54,903 nt of DNA from Bacteroides sp. (GTDB lineage: Bacteria; Bacteroidota; Bacteroidia; Bacteroidales; Muribaculaceae). The translations under genes were made by a program, and so were the position numbers. Under the pieces are notes generated by a model that did not search any database, had not been told where the DNA came from, and worked only from the letters and a program-made list of their open reading frames with translations. The stretch's first letter is position 1; every line of letters begins with the position of its first letter. The DNA lies in the NCBI GenBank assembly GCA_014801585.1, contig JAAVDX010000016.1:1-54903 (forward strand), in the 5' to 3' direction. This document shows, piece by piece, positions 25,627 through 35,751 of the stretch.

Positions 25627-27447
25627 TCACAACTTGATGGGATAGACATTCAGATTCTCCACCTTTACGACACCGTTGGCAGAGCTGAGTGTCATAGTAG
25701 TGTAAGGCTTGGTGGGGAATACGAGATTTGTCATTGAGAAATGACCATCGGCCGAAAAGGCTTCGATACTTGAGCGGTCAACGAAGATTCTTACCTTGTA
25801 GTGTCCGGTTCCGTTGTATGCCGGAGCAGTTGTCACGCAAGGGAAATACTCAGAAAAATCAGTAAGTCCGGAATTTCTGCGATCCATTGAAAAGGTATCG
25901 TCGGCAGCGTTGAGAGTCATCACTACATTCTCACCTTCCGCATTGGAAAGCACGATTTCAAGATTCGAATCTTTCTTAAGGTCGGCTTCGAACTCAATCT
26001 CACAAATTCCATCGTTAGCCGTAGGAAGTGAAAAGCGTTTTGCGCCTTTTCCCACTTTACCCGGGTGAAAATGTTTCGGAGTTCCGCGGAGAAGATCCAC
26101 CTCCTTAGCGGGTACAGATGCCAGATAGGTCTGCCCATCGTTAAATTCAAACAGACTCACCTCACGAGGAAGAGTATTAGCCGAACGGAACTGCATAGTG
26201 GGCACGTCATTGGCATATTCCCAGTTTGACATCCACCCGATCATAATGGCTCTATCATCGGGTGCATTACTGAATGAGACGGCAGCGTAATGGTCTTTGC
26301 CATAATCCATCCATTTGGTAACTTCGGCCGGAGAGTCAGCAATAAATTTGGAGCCGTCGAAGTCACCGACGAAATATTGTGTAGCCGAACCTCCGAAGGG
26401 ACCTCCCGGATTTATATTACATATCAGAACCCACTTCTCTTTATCTGTTCCCTCAACGGGGAGACGCAAAAGGTCAGGACATTCCCAAACTCCGGTCTGC
26501 GAACCATATCCATTGCCGAATTTGCTTTGGAGAGACCATTCTTTCAGATCCGGAGAAGTGAAAATCAGCATCTCATGATCGAGAGCAGAAGCAAGCAACA
26601 ATACCCAGCGGCCGTTCTCCGCATCCCAAAACATATTGGGATCGCGACTTTCTCTCTCATAGGCTATCACCGGATTCCCGGGATAGCGTTCATAGGTCAT
26701 GCCATCGTCGGAGCTATGAGCAAGACTCTGAACCTGAGAAGCACCGGCCGAAGTGAAGAGGGCGACCACGGCATCCTTACCGAATCCGGCAGTATTATTC
26801 TTATCGACTACTGCCGAACCACTGAATACCGCTCCCAACGCATCACCATAAAGCACCGGATTCTGCGAGTTCCAATGCACCAGATCATTAGACGTACTAT
26901 GACCCCACGACATATTTTCCCACTTTGATCCGTAGGGATTCCATTGATAGGAAAGATGCCAAACGCCGTCTTTAAAGAACATTCCGTTGGGATCATTCAT
27001 CCAGCCATAATCGGGAGTGTGATGAAAGGCGGGACGATATTTCTCCCTATTGGATATATCGAATTCATCCGCAATCTTTATCTCGTCAATCCATAGCGAC
27101 GGCTGTGCCTCTCCGGCAACGATGCCTTTATCCGGAGTGCGAACATCGAGCAGGATATCATTGCCATTGCGACCGTCCAGCAACAATGGCACGTAATAGT
27201 CGACTCTGCTTTCAGCCAGATTGATGTTGAGAGTTTCATCAAGTCGTCCGTCGCTCAACACTCTAATATGAGCCGGAGCTACATTCTCCTGTACGGGCAG
27301 AAGAATATATTTACCATCGGTGGACATGGCCTTAACCAAGGTGTTGGTTGCAGAGAGGTTTTCCACTTTCAGCGATGCCCCGCTAACAGCAGAGGCCGTT
27401 GCAAACGAACCAATCAGCAATCCACCGACAATAATGGTCTGTTTCAT
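25627..27447 (-). CDS. GH32 fructanase (levanase/inulinase/invertase family)
   Basis: Secreted glycosidase of 606 residues that releases fructose from fructans or sucrose. A standard signal peptide ends near SFATASA (about residue 20) with no lipobox cysteine, which suggests a periplasmic enzyme. Residues about 25-130 form an extra N-terminal beta domain common in Bacteroidetes GH32. The five-blade propeller shows WMNDPNG (149-155, nucleophile D152), RDP (268-270) and ECP (322-324, acid/base E322), so the active site is complete. A C-terminal beta-sandwich with VDRSSIEAF follows. It is the first gene of the minus operon with permease and kinase and diverges from the regulator gene. Exo-action is likely given the fructose-uptake partners; levan versus inulin preference cannot be told. 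Confidence 0.95.
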   Translation of the reverse strand: MKQTIIVGGLLIGSFATASAVSGASLKVENLSATNTLVKAMSTDGKYILLPVQENVAPAHIRVLSDGRLDETLNINLAESRVDYYVPLLLDGRNGNDILLDVRTPDKGIVAGEAQPSLWIDEIKIADEFDISNREKYRPAFHHTPDYGWMNDPNGMFFKDGVWHLSYQWNPYGSKWENMSWGHSTSNDLVHWNSQNPVLYGDALGAVFSGSAVVDKNNTAGFGKDAVVALFTSAGASQVQSLAHSSDDGMTYERYPGNPVIAYERESRDPNMFWDAENGRWVLLLASALDHEMLIFTSPDLKEWSLQSKFGNGYGSQTGVWECPDLLRLPVEGTDKEKWVLICNINPGGPFGGSATQYFVGDFDGSKFIADSPAEVTKWMDYGKDHYAAVSFSNAPDDRAIMIGWMSNWEYANDVPTMQFRSANTLPREVSLFEFNDGQTYLASVPAKEVDLLRGTPKHFHPGKVGKGAKRFSLPTANDGICEIEFEADLKKDSNLEIVLSNAEGENVVMTLNAADDTFSMDRRNSGLTDFSEYFPCVTTAPAYNGTGHYKVRIFVDRSSIEAFSADGHFSMTNLVFPTKPYTTMTLSSANGVVKVENLNVYPIKL

Positions 27448-27489
27448 GTTATGAAGATTTTAAGTTTTTTAGAAGTATGTTGACTGCTG

Positions 27490-27497
27490 CAAATTTA
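27490..27497 (-). promoter_or_regulatory. -7 element of the GH32-permease-kinase operon
   Basis: On the minus strand this reads TAAATTTG, a match to TAnnTTTG, giving a leader of about 36 nt before the GH32 start. No clear -33 TTTG is seen 20 nt upstream, as expected for a promoter that depends on an activator. The shared 26-bp box begins 61 nt further upstream. Confidence 0.6.
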
Positions 27498-27558
27498 GTC
27501 AGCTTCTTCTGATTATATATATAATATATGTAACGCACGTTGAAAGAAATGTATCCAT

Positions 27559-27584
27559 GTAACATTTGTTGTATATTTTGTAAC
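27559..27584. promoter_or_regulatory. Candidate HTCS operator, copy 1
   Basis: This 26-bp box begins GTAACATTT and ends GTAAC. It matches the box at 35752-35777 at 20 of 26 positions without gaps. It lies 61 nt from the GH32 -7 element and 40 nt from the HTCS -7 element. A further GTAAC is at 27530-27534. Hybrid two-component regulators of this kind usually bind repeated sites upstream of the genes they activate; that this protein binds here is inference. Confidence 0.5.
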
Positions 27585-27624
27585 TTCCTTATAGCCAACT
27601 ATTGCATGACACAAAAAATTTACC

Positions 27625-27632
27625 TATTTTTG
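27625..27632 (+). promoter_or_regulatory. -7 element of the HTCS regulator gene
   Basis: TATTTTTG fits TAnnTTTG; ATTG at 27601-27604 is 20 nt upstream and matches three of four bases of the -33 box. The leader would be about 70 nt. Confidence 0.6.
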
Positions 27633-27708
27633 CAGTGTGTCATACTGAAAGAAGAAAGACATATGCCTTAAAATCTCTCTCAACCTATCAAATCTGACAT
27701 CTGTTTAT

Positions 27709-30612
27709 ATGCCTAAATATAATCTACGGAGGTTGCTAATCCGTGTAATATCCTCCCCCTCCCTCCTATCTTTTCCTGCGTTGATTACGATGATGATTAT
27801 GATCATCCTACCGGCGTGCTCGCGCGAAGAGAAATATCAAATTGGAGTCTCACAGTGTAGCTATGACGACTGGCGACTTAAACTCAATGACGAAATAATG
27901 CGGGAAGCCTTGCTTTTCGATGATCTTGACGTCGAGATAGTCTCAGCCTATGACGATCCACACCGACAGGAGAACGATATCCGGAATTTCATAGCAAAAG
28001 GAGTCGATGTTATTATCGCCTCACCTCAAAACAGCTCTGACCTTAACGGGGTTCTCGAAGAGGCCCGTCGGAAAGGGATAAAAGTTATAGTATTCGACCG
28101 CAAACCAAGCGAGAAGTGCTACGACGTCTTCGTAGGTGCCGACAATCGTCAGCTTGGGCTATCGGCAGGCAATTATCTGCTGAGCAGGCTTAAAGGTAAA
28201 GGTAAATTTCTGGAAATTGAGGGAACCGTCTCCTCCTCCCCTGCACTTGGCCGACATGAAGGGTTTCAGCAGGCGCTTGCGAAGTCGGAGGGTGCAGTGT
28301 GTGTAGGTCGTGCTTCGGGAGACTGGACTACCAAACGAGCGGAAGCAATTGCAGACTCGCTCCTTCGTATACATCCGGATGTTGATGCAGTCTATGCCCA
28401 TAATGACCGCATGGCACTCGGCGTCAGGAGAGCAGCGGATAAGCTGGGGTTGACTAATCTGCTGATTGCCGGCACGGATGCCGTGCCGGAAGGGGGAATC
28501 AAAGCCGTCGCTGATGGTAAAATAGATGCCACATTCATGTATCCCACTGTAGGCAAGGAACTTGTAGATCTCGGGCATTCAGCGGCACTCGGTAAAAAAT
28601 TGCAGAATCAACTCATTATCTCCTCTGCGTTGCCAGTAGATTCCTCTAATGCTGAGATTCTGCTACAGCTTGCCAAATCTATTGACGATGAGAAAGGAAA
28701 AATATCGTTTCTTCAAGATCGTGTAGATCGCTATACCACACGCCACAATGAGCAAAAGATTCTCCTGATCGTTATCGGTATTGCAGCTTTCCTCTTAGGA
28801 GCCGTGATATTCTTTCTGTTACGCCTAATATGGCAACGCCACCGTCATCAGATCGAACTCAGAGCTCGCTACCAGGAAATTGAACAACAGCATCAAGATC
28901 TCGCCAAGTTGAATGCTCGCCTTCAGGAAGCCACTCAATCCAAGCTCCTGTTTTTTACTAATGTCTCCCATGATCTGCGCACACCATTGACTCTTGTCTC
29001 CGAACCGGTCAACATGCTGCTTAAAGCCGATAATCTCACTGAACAGCAGCACACTCTGCTTCGGCTTGCAGATAAGAATATAAGAATCCTCAACAGACTA
29101 ATTGATCAGATTCTTGATTTCAGAAAATTTGAAAATGGGAAAATGAGCCTGAATCTTCAAGAAATCAACTTATGCGATACTCTCTCAGAATGGAGCGATT
29201 CATTCAAAATGCTGGCTTTCAGAAAGGATATTCATTATGAGCTCACATTTGGAGAGATAAAGACCCTTACGGCAGCCGTGGATCCCGAAAAGCTGGAGCG
29301 TATCTACTTCAATCTAATGTCGAACGCTTTCAAATTCACTCCGAATAATGGTGAAATCAAGGCTAAAGTAACGACAACAGAAGAAGCATTGACGCTTACG
29401 ATAGCAGACTCAGGAAAAGGGATAGAAGCCGAAGAAATCAGCAGGATATTCGACCGCTTCTATCAGGCAGAGAATATAAAGCCCGGAGGTTCGGGAATCG
29501 GACTTGCCGTAGTGAAAGCGTTTGTCGAACTCCATGGAGGAAGCATCAGCGTAGACTCACGCCCGGGGAAGGGCTCAGTTTTCAGAGTTACTATTCCGAT
29601 CATTCATATTGCAGAATCTGAAGCACCGGCAACCAAGAATCAGTCTGATACCCGATTATCTAACACTGCCCCTGCCCCATCCTCCAAACCACTCCCGACT
29701 AAGGAAGATATCAGTGCCGAACTCGCAAATATCGAAGATGAAAGCGACACTATTGTTGAATTGAATCCCGACCTTCCCACACTTCTTATCATTGACGATA
29801 TGAGAGATTTACGAACCTTGCTACGTGTCGGAATGGGCTCAGACTATAACATCATAGAGGCTCCCAATGGAGAACATGGTATCAGGCTTGCTACAAAATA
29901 TCGCCCGGATCTAATTATCTGCGACCTGATGATGCCCGGCATCGGGGGCAGGGAATGTTGTCGCCAAATCAAAAATGAGGAATCTACATCCCACATACCG
30001 ATAATCATGCTTACGGCCTGCGAACTCGACGAAGAACATTGTGAGAGTCTCAATGCTGGAGTCGATATTTACATGACCAAACCATTTGATATAAATCTCC
30101 TTCTGGCTCAATGTCGGTCACTGATAGCTAATCGTAACAGAGTATCATCAGTCGTTAAGAATTCTGATGTGCTTTCAATAGCTTCAGCCTCATTGCCTGC
30201 GACATTATCTCCAACGTCAGATACTCGGGAGCGTGGGAAGGGCCAGCGCAAAGTAATAGCCCACACAGCCGATGGAGTAGAGAATGAATTCTACAGCCGT
30301 TTTCTTGAGATTATAAATGCCGAAATCAACAATCCCGACCTCAGTATCGAAGAGATAGGGAATCGCTTAGGGCTCAGCCGAGTTCACTTCTATCGCAAAA
30401 TCAAAAGTATCACGGGGTATTCACCAGTAGAGATACTCAGAACGCAGCGTCTGAAATTCGCACATCGACGTCTGACATCGGAAGAATGTACGATAGCCGA
30501 AGTCGCCTACAGTGCAGGCTTCTCTTCCCCAAGTTATTTTTCCAAATGCTTCAAAGAACAATATGGCGAGCTCCCGCTCGATCTTCAGAAGCGTACTTCG
30601 AAAAACAATTAA
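27709..30612 (+). CDS. Hybrid two-component system regulator (HTCS) with periplasmic sugar-binding domain
   Basis: One-protein sensor-regulator of 967 residues that should detect a sugar in the periplasm and activate the fructan genes. Order of domains: N-terminal hydrophobic segment (about 18-36) ending in a lipobox-like LPAC (C37); LacI/RbsB-type binding domain (about 43-325, with GVSQCSYDDWR and AGTDAVPEG); membrane helix (351-373); coiled coil; HisKA with H421 in NVSHDLRTPL; HATPase with NLMSNAFKF, DSGKGI and GGSGIGLA; receiver domain with D739 in ICDLMMPG and K791; and an AraC-type helix-turn-helix pair (about 870-960). A sugar-binding-protein sensor rather than the more common beta-propeller is the form known from BT1754, which binds fructose. 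It faces the GH32 operon and converges with susCD. All phosphorelay residues are intact. Confidence 0.95.
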   Translation: MPKYNLRRLLIRVISSPSLLSFPALITMMIMIILPACSREEKYQIGVSQCSYDDWRLKLNDEIMREALLFDDLDVEIVSAYDDPHRQENDIRNFIAKGVDVIIASPQNSSDLNGVLEEARRKGIKVIVFDRKPSEKCYDVFVGADNRQLGLSAGNYLLSRLKGKGKFLEIEGTVSSSPALGRHEGFQQALAKSEGAVCVGRASGDWTTKRAEAIADSLLRIHPDVDAVYAHNDRMALGVRRAADKLGLTNLLIAGTDAVPEGGIKAVADGKIDATFMYPTVGKELVDLGHSAALGKKLQNQLIISSALPVDSSNAEILLQLAKSIDDEKGKISFLQDRVDRYTTRHNEQKILLIVIGIAAFLLGAVIFFLLRLIWQRHRHQIELRARYQEIEQQHQDLAKLNARLQEATQSKLLFFTNVSHDLRTPLTLVSEPVNMLLKADNLTEQQHTLLRLADKNIRILNRLIDQILDFRKFENGKMSLNLQEINLCDTLSEWSDSFKMLAFRKDIHYELTFGEIKTLTAAVDPEKLERIYFNLMSNAFKFTPNNGEIKAKVTTTEEALTLTIADSGKGIEAEEISRIFDRFYQAENIKPGGSGIGLAVVKAFVELHGGSISVDSRPGKGSVFRVTIPIIHIAESEAPATKNQSDTRLSNTAPAPSSKPLPTKEDISAELANIEDESDTIVELNPDLPTLLIIDDMRDLRTLLRVGMGSDYNIIEAPNGEHGIRLATKYRPDLIICDLMMPGIGGRECCRQIKNEESTSHIPIIMLTACELDEEHCESLNAGVDIYMTKPFDINLLLAQCRSLIANRNRVSSVVKNSDVLSIASASLPATLSPTSDTRERGKGQRKVIAHTADGVENEFYSRFLEIINAEINNPDLSIEEIGNRLGLSRVHFYRKIKSITGYSPVEILRTQRLKFAHRRLTSEECTIAEVAYSAGFSSPSYFSKCFKEQYGELPLDLQKRTSKNN

Positions 30613-30623
30613 TCGGACAAAAG

Positions 30624-30667
30624 AATCCGCCTGCCATTAGAGGTAGCTCGTGGCAGGCGGATTTTTT
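30624..30667. terminator. Terminator between the HTCS gene and susD
   Basis: A perfect 13-bp stem (30624-30636 with 30651-30663) with a 14-nt loop runs into six T on the plus strand (30662-30667), 12 bp after the HTCS stop. The other strand has a shorter T-run (30619-30622 read in reverse), so it may also serve the converging susCD operon. Confidence 0.88.
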
Positions 30668-30730
30668 ACTCGCTTGAAATCAGTGAAGATTCAAACGATG
30701 AAGTAAGAGGCTAAGTATTCAGAAGGATTA

Positions 30731-32467
30731 TCAATAGTAGTTTTTATTCTGCTCATATAGACCGGGGACGTAATACATCTGATTATAGGGAATGGGATAG
30801 AACTCGTTTTTGTTGGGAGTATAGTGAGCATCTTCGTAATACTGACCATACTTCACACCCTCATATTCAGAGTTCATCTCCTTCTTGAAATATGCGTTGA
30901 GCACAGTAGAAGCAATGCCCCAACGACGCAGATCGAAGTAGCGGCTACTCTCCATAGCCATTTCAAGACGCCGCTCCCAGCGCAGGCGAACACGAGCCTT
31001 TTCCTTACTACTGAAATCAGCAGATGAATAGAGACTTATCTCACAATAATCCTTAGCATAAGCGATATGCTTATCGATAGAATTGGCAGCACGCTGACGG
31101 ATTTCATTGATGATTGAGCGAGCCTCCTCAGTGCGACCAAGTTCGATAAGAGCTTCAGCACGCATAAGCATCACGTCGGTGTAGCGGAATACATAATCAT
31201 TCATAGCAAAGGCCTGCCAGGAACCCTCGAATGTCTCTCCGGCGCTACGCTGAGGCACCTCTTTAAGCGACGTATAGTAGCCATAGGTATTAGGAGTACG
31301 GGAGTTCATCATTGTCATAGTGTAGTCGCTCTCATATTTATACGGGAAACCGGGCATCCCTACAGTGTGGAACAATCTCGGATCCCATTTTTGGGCATTG
31401 ACCTCACCATTGAGAGGATATGCGTCAGCGCTGTCGTAATCATCAAACATAGGCAGACCATTGCGTGTCTTAAAAGCATTGACGAGGTTCTGAGAAGGCT
31501 TGTGGAAATCCCAGCCACACGACCACATACCCCAACAACCATTGAGAGTATTTGACCAATTTGCGCGACCAAAGCGTGTATTATCATCAGTGTATTGAGA
31601 GGTCTGCACGGCGAATACGGATTCCGAACTGTTCTTATACTCCGGCAGGAAGATATCGCCGTAATCAGCGAGATAATCATATCGGGAGTTACGGACAACC
31701 TCTGTAAATTCCACTACTTTCTTCATATACTCTTCATTGATGAAATCAATGCCATCGGAAGCTTCATATCCGTCGCCCCAGGCAATTGTCAGATAGCATT
31801 TTGCGAGATAAGCTGCCGCGGCTATCTTATTGGCACGACCGCCACCATCGGGCGCTTCCTCCGGGAGAGCGTCGTAAGCGAGTTGGAACTCATTGATTAC
31901 CTTATCGAAGAGCTCCTCGTAAGTGAATTGAGTATTCGAAGTTTGCTCCTGTAGGTTGTTGCGAAAAACATTCTCATCAATCCAGGGAATCTGACGGAAC
32001 ATAGTAAGGAGCTTAAAATAGCTGTGACCGCGCAAGAAATGGACCTCACCGACACGTCTTTTAGCCGTCTCCTCACCTAACTCTTCGACACCATGCTCTT
32101 CAAGGGCTACCAAAGCACGATTGCAACGTGAGACATTGCAGTATAGCCGATACCACAACTCATCCAATTCACCGGGAGTAGAAGTTAGAGTCGACCATAT
32201 CTCCATGGGATGATAACCGGTATCGGTCGTTCCGCCACCACCTTTCACACAGTCATCGGAAGAAAGATCGCCATATGGCCAGAGATTAAAAGGATAGCTA
32301 AACCAGCAGTCGCCGAGCGACGCATAGGCCGAGTTTACCATTTTGTCGGGCTCGGAGTAGGCCAAATCACCATCGATGACGCCCGTCGGTGGGACGTCGA
32401 TGAAATCATTGCAGGAGGCAAGGCCAAAGGTTGCTATTCCGAGAAGAAATATCTTTATTGCTTTCAT
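30731..32467 (-). CDS. SusD-like surface glycan-binding lipoprotein
   Basis: Outer-membrane lipoprotein of 578 residues that acts as the lid over the SusC transporter and binds the glycan at the cell surface. The lipobox GLASC places the lipid on C19, followed by NDFIDVPPTG, the usual SusD N-terminus. TPR-like helices (VHFLRGHSYFKLLTMFRQIP, about 145-165) and the late MRAEALIELGRTEEARSIIN and RLRWERRLEMAMESSRYFDLRRWG segments are typical of the RagB/SusD family. It starts 21 bp behind susC. Its sugar specificity is inferred from the GH32, permease and kinase nearby: fructan or fructo-oligosaccharide. Confidence 0.96.
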   Translation of the reverse strand: MKAIKIFLLGIATFGLASCNDFIDVPPTGVIDGDLAYSEPDKMVNSAYASLGDCWFSYPFNLWPYGDLSSDDCVKGGGGTTDTGYHPMEIWSTLTSTPGELDELWYRLYCNVSRCNRALVALEEHGVEELGEETAKRRVGEVHFLRGHSYFKLLTMFRQIPWIDENVFRNNLQEQTSNTQFTYEELFDKVINEFQLAYDALPEEAPDGGGRANKIAAAAYLAKCYLTIAWGDGYEASDGIDFINEEYMKKVVEFTEVVRNSRYDYLADYGDIFLPEYKNSSESVFAVQTSQYTDDNTRFGRANWSNTLNGCWGMWSCGWDFHKPSQNLVNAFKTRNGLPMFDDYDSADAYPLNGEVNAQKWDPRLFHTVGMPGFPYKYESDYTMTMMNSRTPNTYGYYTSLKEVPQRSAGETFEGSWQAFAMNDYVFRYTDVMLMRAEALIELGRTEEARSIINEIRQRAANSIDKHIAYAKDYCEISLYSSADFSSKEKARVRLRWERRLEMAMESSRYFDLRRWGIASTVLNAYFKKEMNSEYEGVKYGQYYEDAHYTPNKNEFYPIPYNQMYYVPGLYEQNKNYY

Positions 32468-32488
32468 GATTTATAGTTTTAGGATTGA

Positions 32489-35400
32489 TTAGAATTCTAC
32501 CTGTAAGCCAAATGATACGGAGGTAGGTATGGGATAAGCCCAGTTGGGATTCTCAGGATCGGTACAGGTGAGACTGCTGCTCTTTATTGTCAGAAGATTC
32601 TGAGCTGCCACATAGAATCGTGCGCGGGTCATCAAGAGTTTTTTCAGAACACTATAGGGGAGCGAATAGCCGATCTGAAGCTGACGAAGTTTGGCATACG
32701 AACCATTCTCTACGAAATAAGATGATGTGCGGCCTTCATCGCTACGATTGTTTGTGGATAGCATCGGAATCAATGAACCTGTGTTGACATCAGGCAACCA
32801 TGCGTCAAGAACACGCACACCTTTGTTGCTTCCGGCATCGGTCACACTCCAGAAGTCATTCTGGAATTTCTGATTGTTGTAGACATCCTGTCCGAGCACA
32901 CCTTGCCAGAACATCTGAAAGTCGAAGTTTTTATAACTGAGCTCTACGTTCAGACCGAACGAAAGATCCGGAACGGGATTGAAAATCCAAGTCTGATCAT
33001 CGGGAGTGATATGTCCGTCACCATTGAGATCCTTATATTTCATACCACCGAGGCGTGCGTTATCCTGACCGGACGCATCCACCTGCTCCTGATTTTGGAA
33101 AATCCCATCGAATACATAACCCACGATTGAGCCATAAGGCTGCTTTGCTTCTACGAGGTTCTGAGTAGTGGTGTGAGGATATGAACCGGTAGTAGTAGAG
33201 GGAAGGTAAGTTACCTTATTGCGGAAGAAATCCATATTCAGCGATGCGCGATAACCAAGGCCACAAGAGAGTTCGTCTCTCCAACCGATCTGGAATTCCA
33301 TACCCCAGTTGCGCAGCGACGGACCATTCAACCAAGAAGAGCCGCCCTCACCCATGGCTCCGAGATAAGCCGGAATGATGAGCATATCCTTGACATCCTT
33401 TATATAGAAATCGAGAGTTCCGATAAGGCGATTGCGGAGAAAGCCATAGTCGAGCCCAAAGTTTGTCTGCTCAGTAGTTTCCCATTTAAGATTGGGATTT
33501 GCCGTCTGGCTTGCATAATATCCGGAGGGGAAGATTCCGCTCTGCTGCAGAAGAAGATCGTAGGCAGTAGAAGTGACTCTGTCATTGCCGTAATCAGCGA
33601 TATATAGAGCGTAGCGGGCAGTGTTGGAGATAGCCTGATTACCGGTTCGTCCCCATGAGAGACGGAGCTTGAGTTCATCCAACCAGTCAGCGCGTCTGAA
33701 ATGTTCAGAAATACGATATCCGAGTGTAGCTGCCGGGAAAGTGCCGTAGCGATTGTTGGAACCGAAGCGTGAGGAGCCATCGCGACGGATAGTGAATGAT
33801 GCAAGAAGAAGTTCCTTCCAGTTGTAGTCGATCTTACCGAAGAAAGACATCAGAGCGTAAGCTGATTTATTGCCGGTGGCACGCTCCACACCGGACGAGG
33901 CATCAGGATACATATAGTCCGGGGTCTCAATGGTATAATTTTCATTATAGGCAGCAAAATCAATTCGGCTCTGACGGAACATCTCCATACCGGCGAGCAC
34001 CATGAAATTGTGATCGTCCTTAATCTTGAAATTATAATTAGCCGTGTTGCTCCATGTCCATTTCGAATCGTTAGCCTGAGAAAGAGTCGTGGAGTTAGTA
34101 TCGTTGTTGACGATATCACTGTGGAAAGTATAATTGTAAGAGTGGATAAAAGCGGCATCATAGTCGATACCGAAATTTGAACGAAGCACGAGACCTTTGA
34201 TCGGAGTTATATCAACGTAGGCATTACCGAAAATTCGCCATACGTTGAGAGCATTATCCTTATTAAAGGCAAGTTCACGAAGAGGATTCTGACGATCGGC
34301 CATACTTCCAACAGGACCTGCGTAAGTTGTGCCGTCGGTCTCGAAGAGCGGGATGATAGAAGGCATCTTAAGCGCGTTTTCCAAAGGCTGACAATCAACC
34401 TGATCAGTGTAGGTCAGAGTGAAGTTCTCACCTACAGTCAGAACCGGTGAGATCTTAAACGAAGAATTTACTCGAGCCGAAATATTCTCGAAATTAGTAT
34501 ATTTCAGAATACCCTCGTTCTTCTTATATCCCAAAGAGAACAGAACGTTAGACTTCTCAGTAGCGGAAGAGACGGAAGCGTCGTAACTCTGCATGAAGCC
34601 GGTACGTGAGATTTCATCAAGCCAGTCAGTATCGGACATCAGCATAGTCTTCTTCGAATTGATATAGCCGTCGTAAAGACCATTTACCATATAATGGTTA
34701 TAGTTGCCGGAGCGATAATCATAGACAGATATAGGGAAACCTGAAGTTGCGTTCAGATTAAGGCCATAACTTGATGCATACGCCGCCGGATCAAGGCCAT
34801 CATTAAGGGCAGCCTGTGCCATAGCAGTAGCGTAACCGGAAGAGTTGAGGAGCTTCATCTTCGACTGACCGGAATAAAACTGAGCTGTCAGATTGGCAGA
34901 CAGCGAAACATTGACCTTCTTATCACCTGCGGATTTACCCTTCTTAGTCGTAATGATAATCACACCATTTGCGGCCCGCGAACCATAGATTGAAGCCGAA
35001 GCAGCATCTTTCAGCACTTGCATACTCTCGATATCATTCATATTTAGAGAGTTGAGAGAGGCTGTAGTCGGCACGCCGTCAATGACAAAAAGAGGATCCT
35101 GCGAAGCATTAAACGAACCGATACCGCGGATTCTCACGGCGCCCGTGCCGGAAGGTGAACCTGTAGCAGTCACAGTCATTCCCGGCACCTTACCTTGAAG
35201 CGCACGCATCGGATCAGTATCAGCCGAGGTCTCGAAATTCTTGGAATTGACAACAGAAACTGCCCCTGTGAGGTCGGCTTTTTTCATTGTCTGATAACCT
35301 ACGACCACCAATTCATCGAGCAACTCCTGATTCTCATTCAATGTAACAGTCATTTCCGATTGAGCAGGAAGAGTCTGTGTCTGATAGCCAACGTAGGAGA

Positions 35401-35617
35401 ATACGATACTTGCACCTTGCTCAACGGTCAATTGGAAAGCACCATCGATATCGGTGGTAGTACCATTGTTAGGATTGTTGGCGGCAATAACAGTTGCCCC
35501 GATAAGAGGTTCGTCGTCGACAGAAGAGAGCACAGTCCCACGCACTGTCATCTGCTGAGCATGCGCTGTGACGATACCGATTAAGGCGAGCATCACACTA
35601 AGGATAGCCTTTTTCAT
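32489..35617 (-). CDS. SusC-like TonB-dependent outer-membrane transporter
   Basis: Active importer of oligosaccharides, 1042 residues. A signal peptide ends after AHA (residue 20). Next comes a carboxypeptidase-D-like domain (about 23-100: VRGTVLSSVDDEPLIGATV, YVGYQTQTLP), then a TonB-box-like stretch, the plug domain (LDELVVVGYQTMKKADLTGA onward, with VRIRGIGSFNASQDPLFVIDGVP) and a 22-strand barrel ending in SFGLQVEF with the terminal aromatic. No N-terminal signalling (STN) domain is present, consistent with control by the HTCS rather than an ECF sigma pair. It is the first gene of the susC-susD operon and diverges from the deacetylase-like gene. Confidence 0.96.
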   Translation of the reverse strand: MKKAILSVMLALIGIVTAHAQQMTVRGTVLSSVDDEPLIGATVIAANNPNNGTTTDIDGAFQLTVEQGASIVFSYVGYQTQTLPAQSEMTVTLNENQELLDELVVVGYQTMKKADLTGAVSVVNSKNFETSADTDPMRALQGKVPGMTVTATGSPSGTGAVRIRGIGSFNASQDPLFVIDGVPTTASLNSLNMNDIESMQVLKDAASASIYGSRAANGVIIITTKKGKSAGDKKVNVSLSANLTAQFYSGQSKMKLLNSSGYATAMAQAALNDGLDPAAYASSYGLNLNATSGFPISVYDYRSGNYNHYMVNGLYDGYINSKKTMLMSDTDWLDEISRTGFMQSYDASVSSATEKSNVLFSLGYKKNEGILKYTNFENISARVNSSFKISPVLTVGENFTLTYTDQVDCQPLENALKMPSIIPLFETDGTTYAGPVGSMADRQNPLRELAFNKDNALNVWRIFGNAYVDITPIKGLVLRSNFGIDYDAAFIHSYNYTFHSDIVNNDTNSTTLSQANDSKWTWSNTANYNFKIKDDHNFMVLAGMEMFRQSRIDFAAYNENYTIETPDYMYPDASSGVERATGNKSAYALMSFFGKIDYNWKELLLASFTIRRDGSSRFGSNNRYGTFPAATLGYRISEHFRRADWLDELKLRLSWGRTGNQAISNTARYALYIADYGNDRVTSTAYDLLLQQSGIFPSGYYASQTANPNLKWETTEQTNFGLDYGFLRNRLIGTLDFYIKDVKDMLIIPAYLGAMGEGGSSWLNGPSLRNWGMEFQIGWRDELSCGLGYRASLNMDFFRNKVTYLPSTTTGSYPHTTTQNLVEAKQPYGSIVGYVFDGIFQNQEQVDASGQDNARLGGMKYKDLNGDGHITPDDQTWIFNPVPDLSFGLNVELSYKNFDFQMFWQGVLGQDVYNNQKFQNDFWSVTDAGSNKGVRVLDAWLPDVNTGSLIPMLSTNNRSDEGRTSSYFVENGSYAKLRQLQIGYSLPYSVLKKLLMTRARFYVAAQNLLTIKSSSLTCTDPENPNWAYPIPTSVSFGLQVEF

Positions 35618-35683
35618 GTTAGTTTGATTTTATGGTTAATTGTTGTTTAAATTCTTATATTAGCTCGAGAGCTTTTCCGACGG

Positions 35684-35691
35684 CAAAATTA
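35684..35691 (-). promoter_or_regulatory. -7 element of the susCD operon
   Basis: On the minus strand this reads TAATTTTG, fitting TAnnTTTG; TTAG stands 20 nt upstream, a weak -33 match. The leader would be about 60 nt. The shared box begins 60 nt upstream. Confidence 0.6.
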
Positions 35692-35751
35692 ATATAACCC
35701 TAATAGTCAATCTAAAAAATATGTTGTAACATATACAAATTATGTCACATC

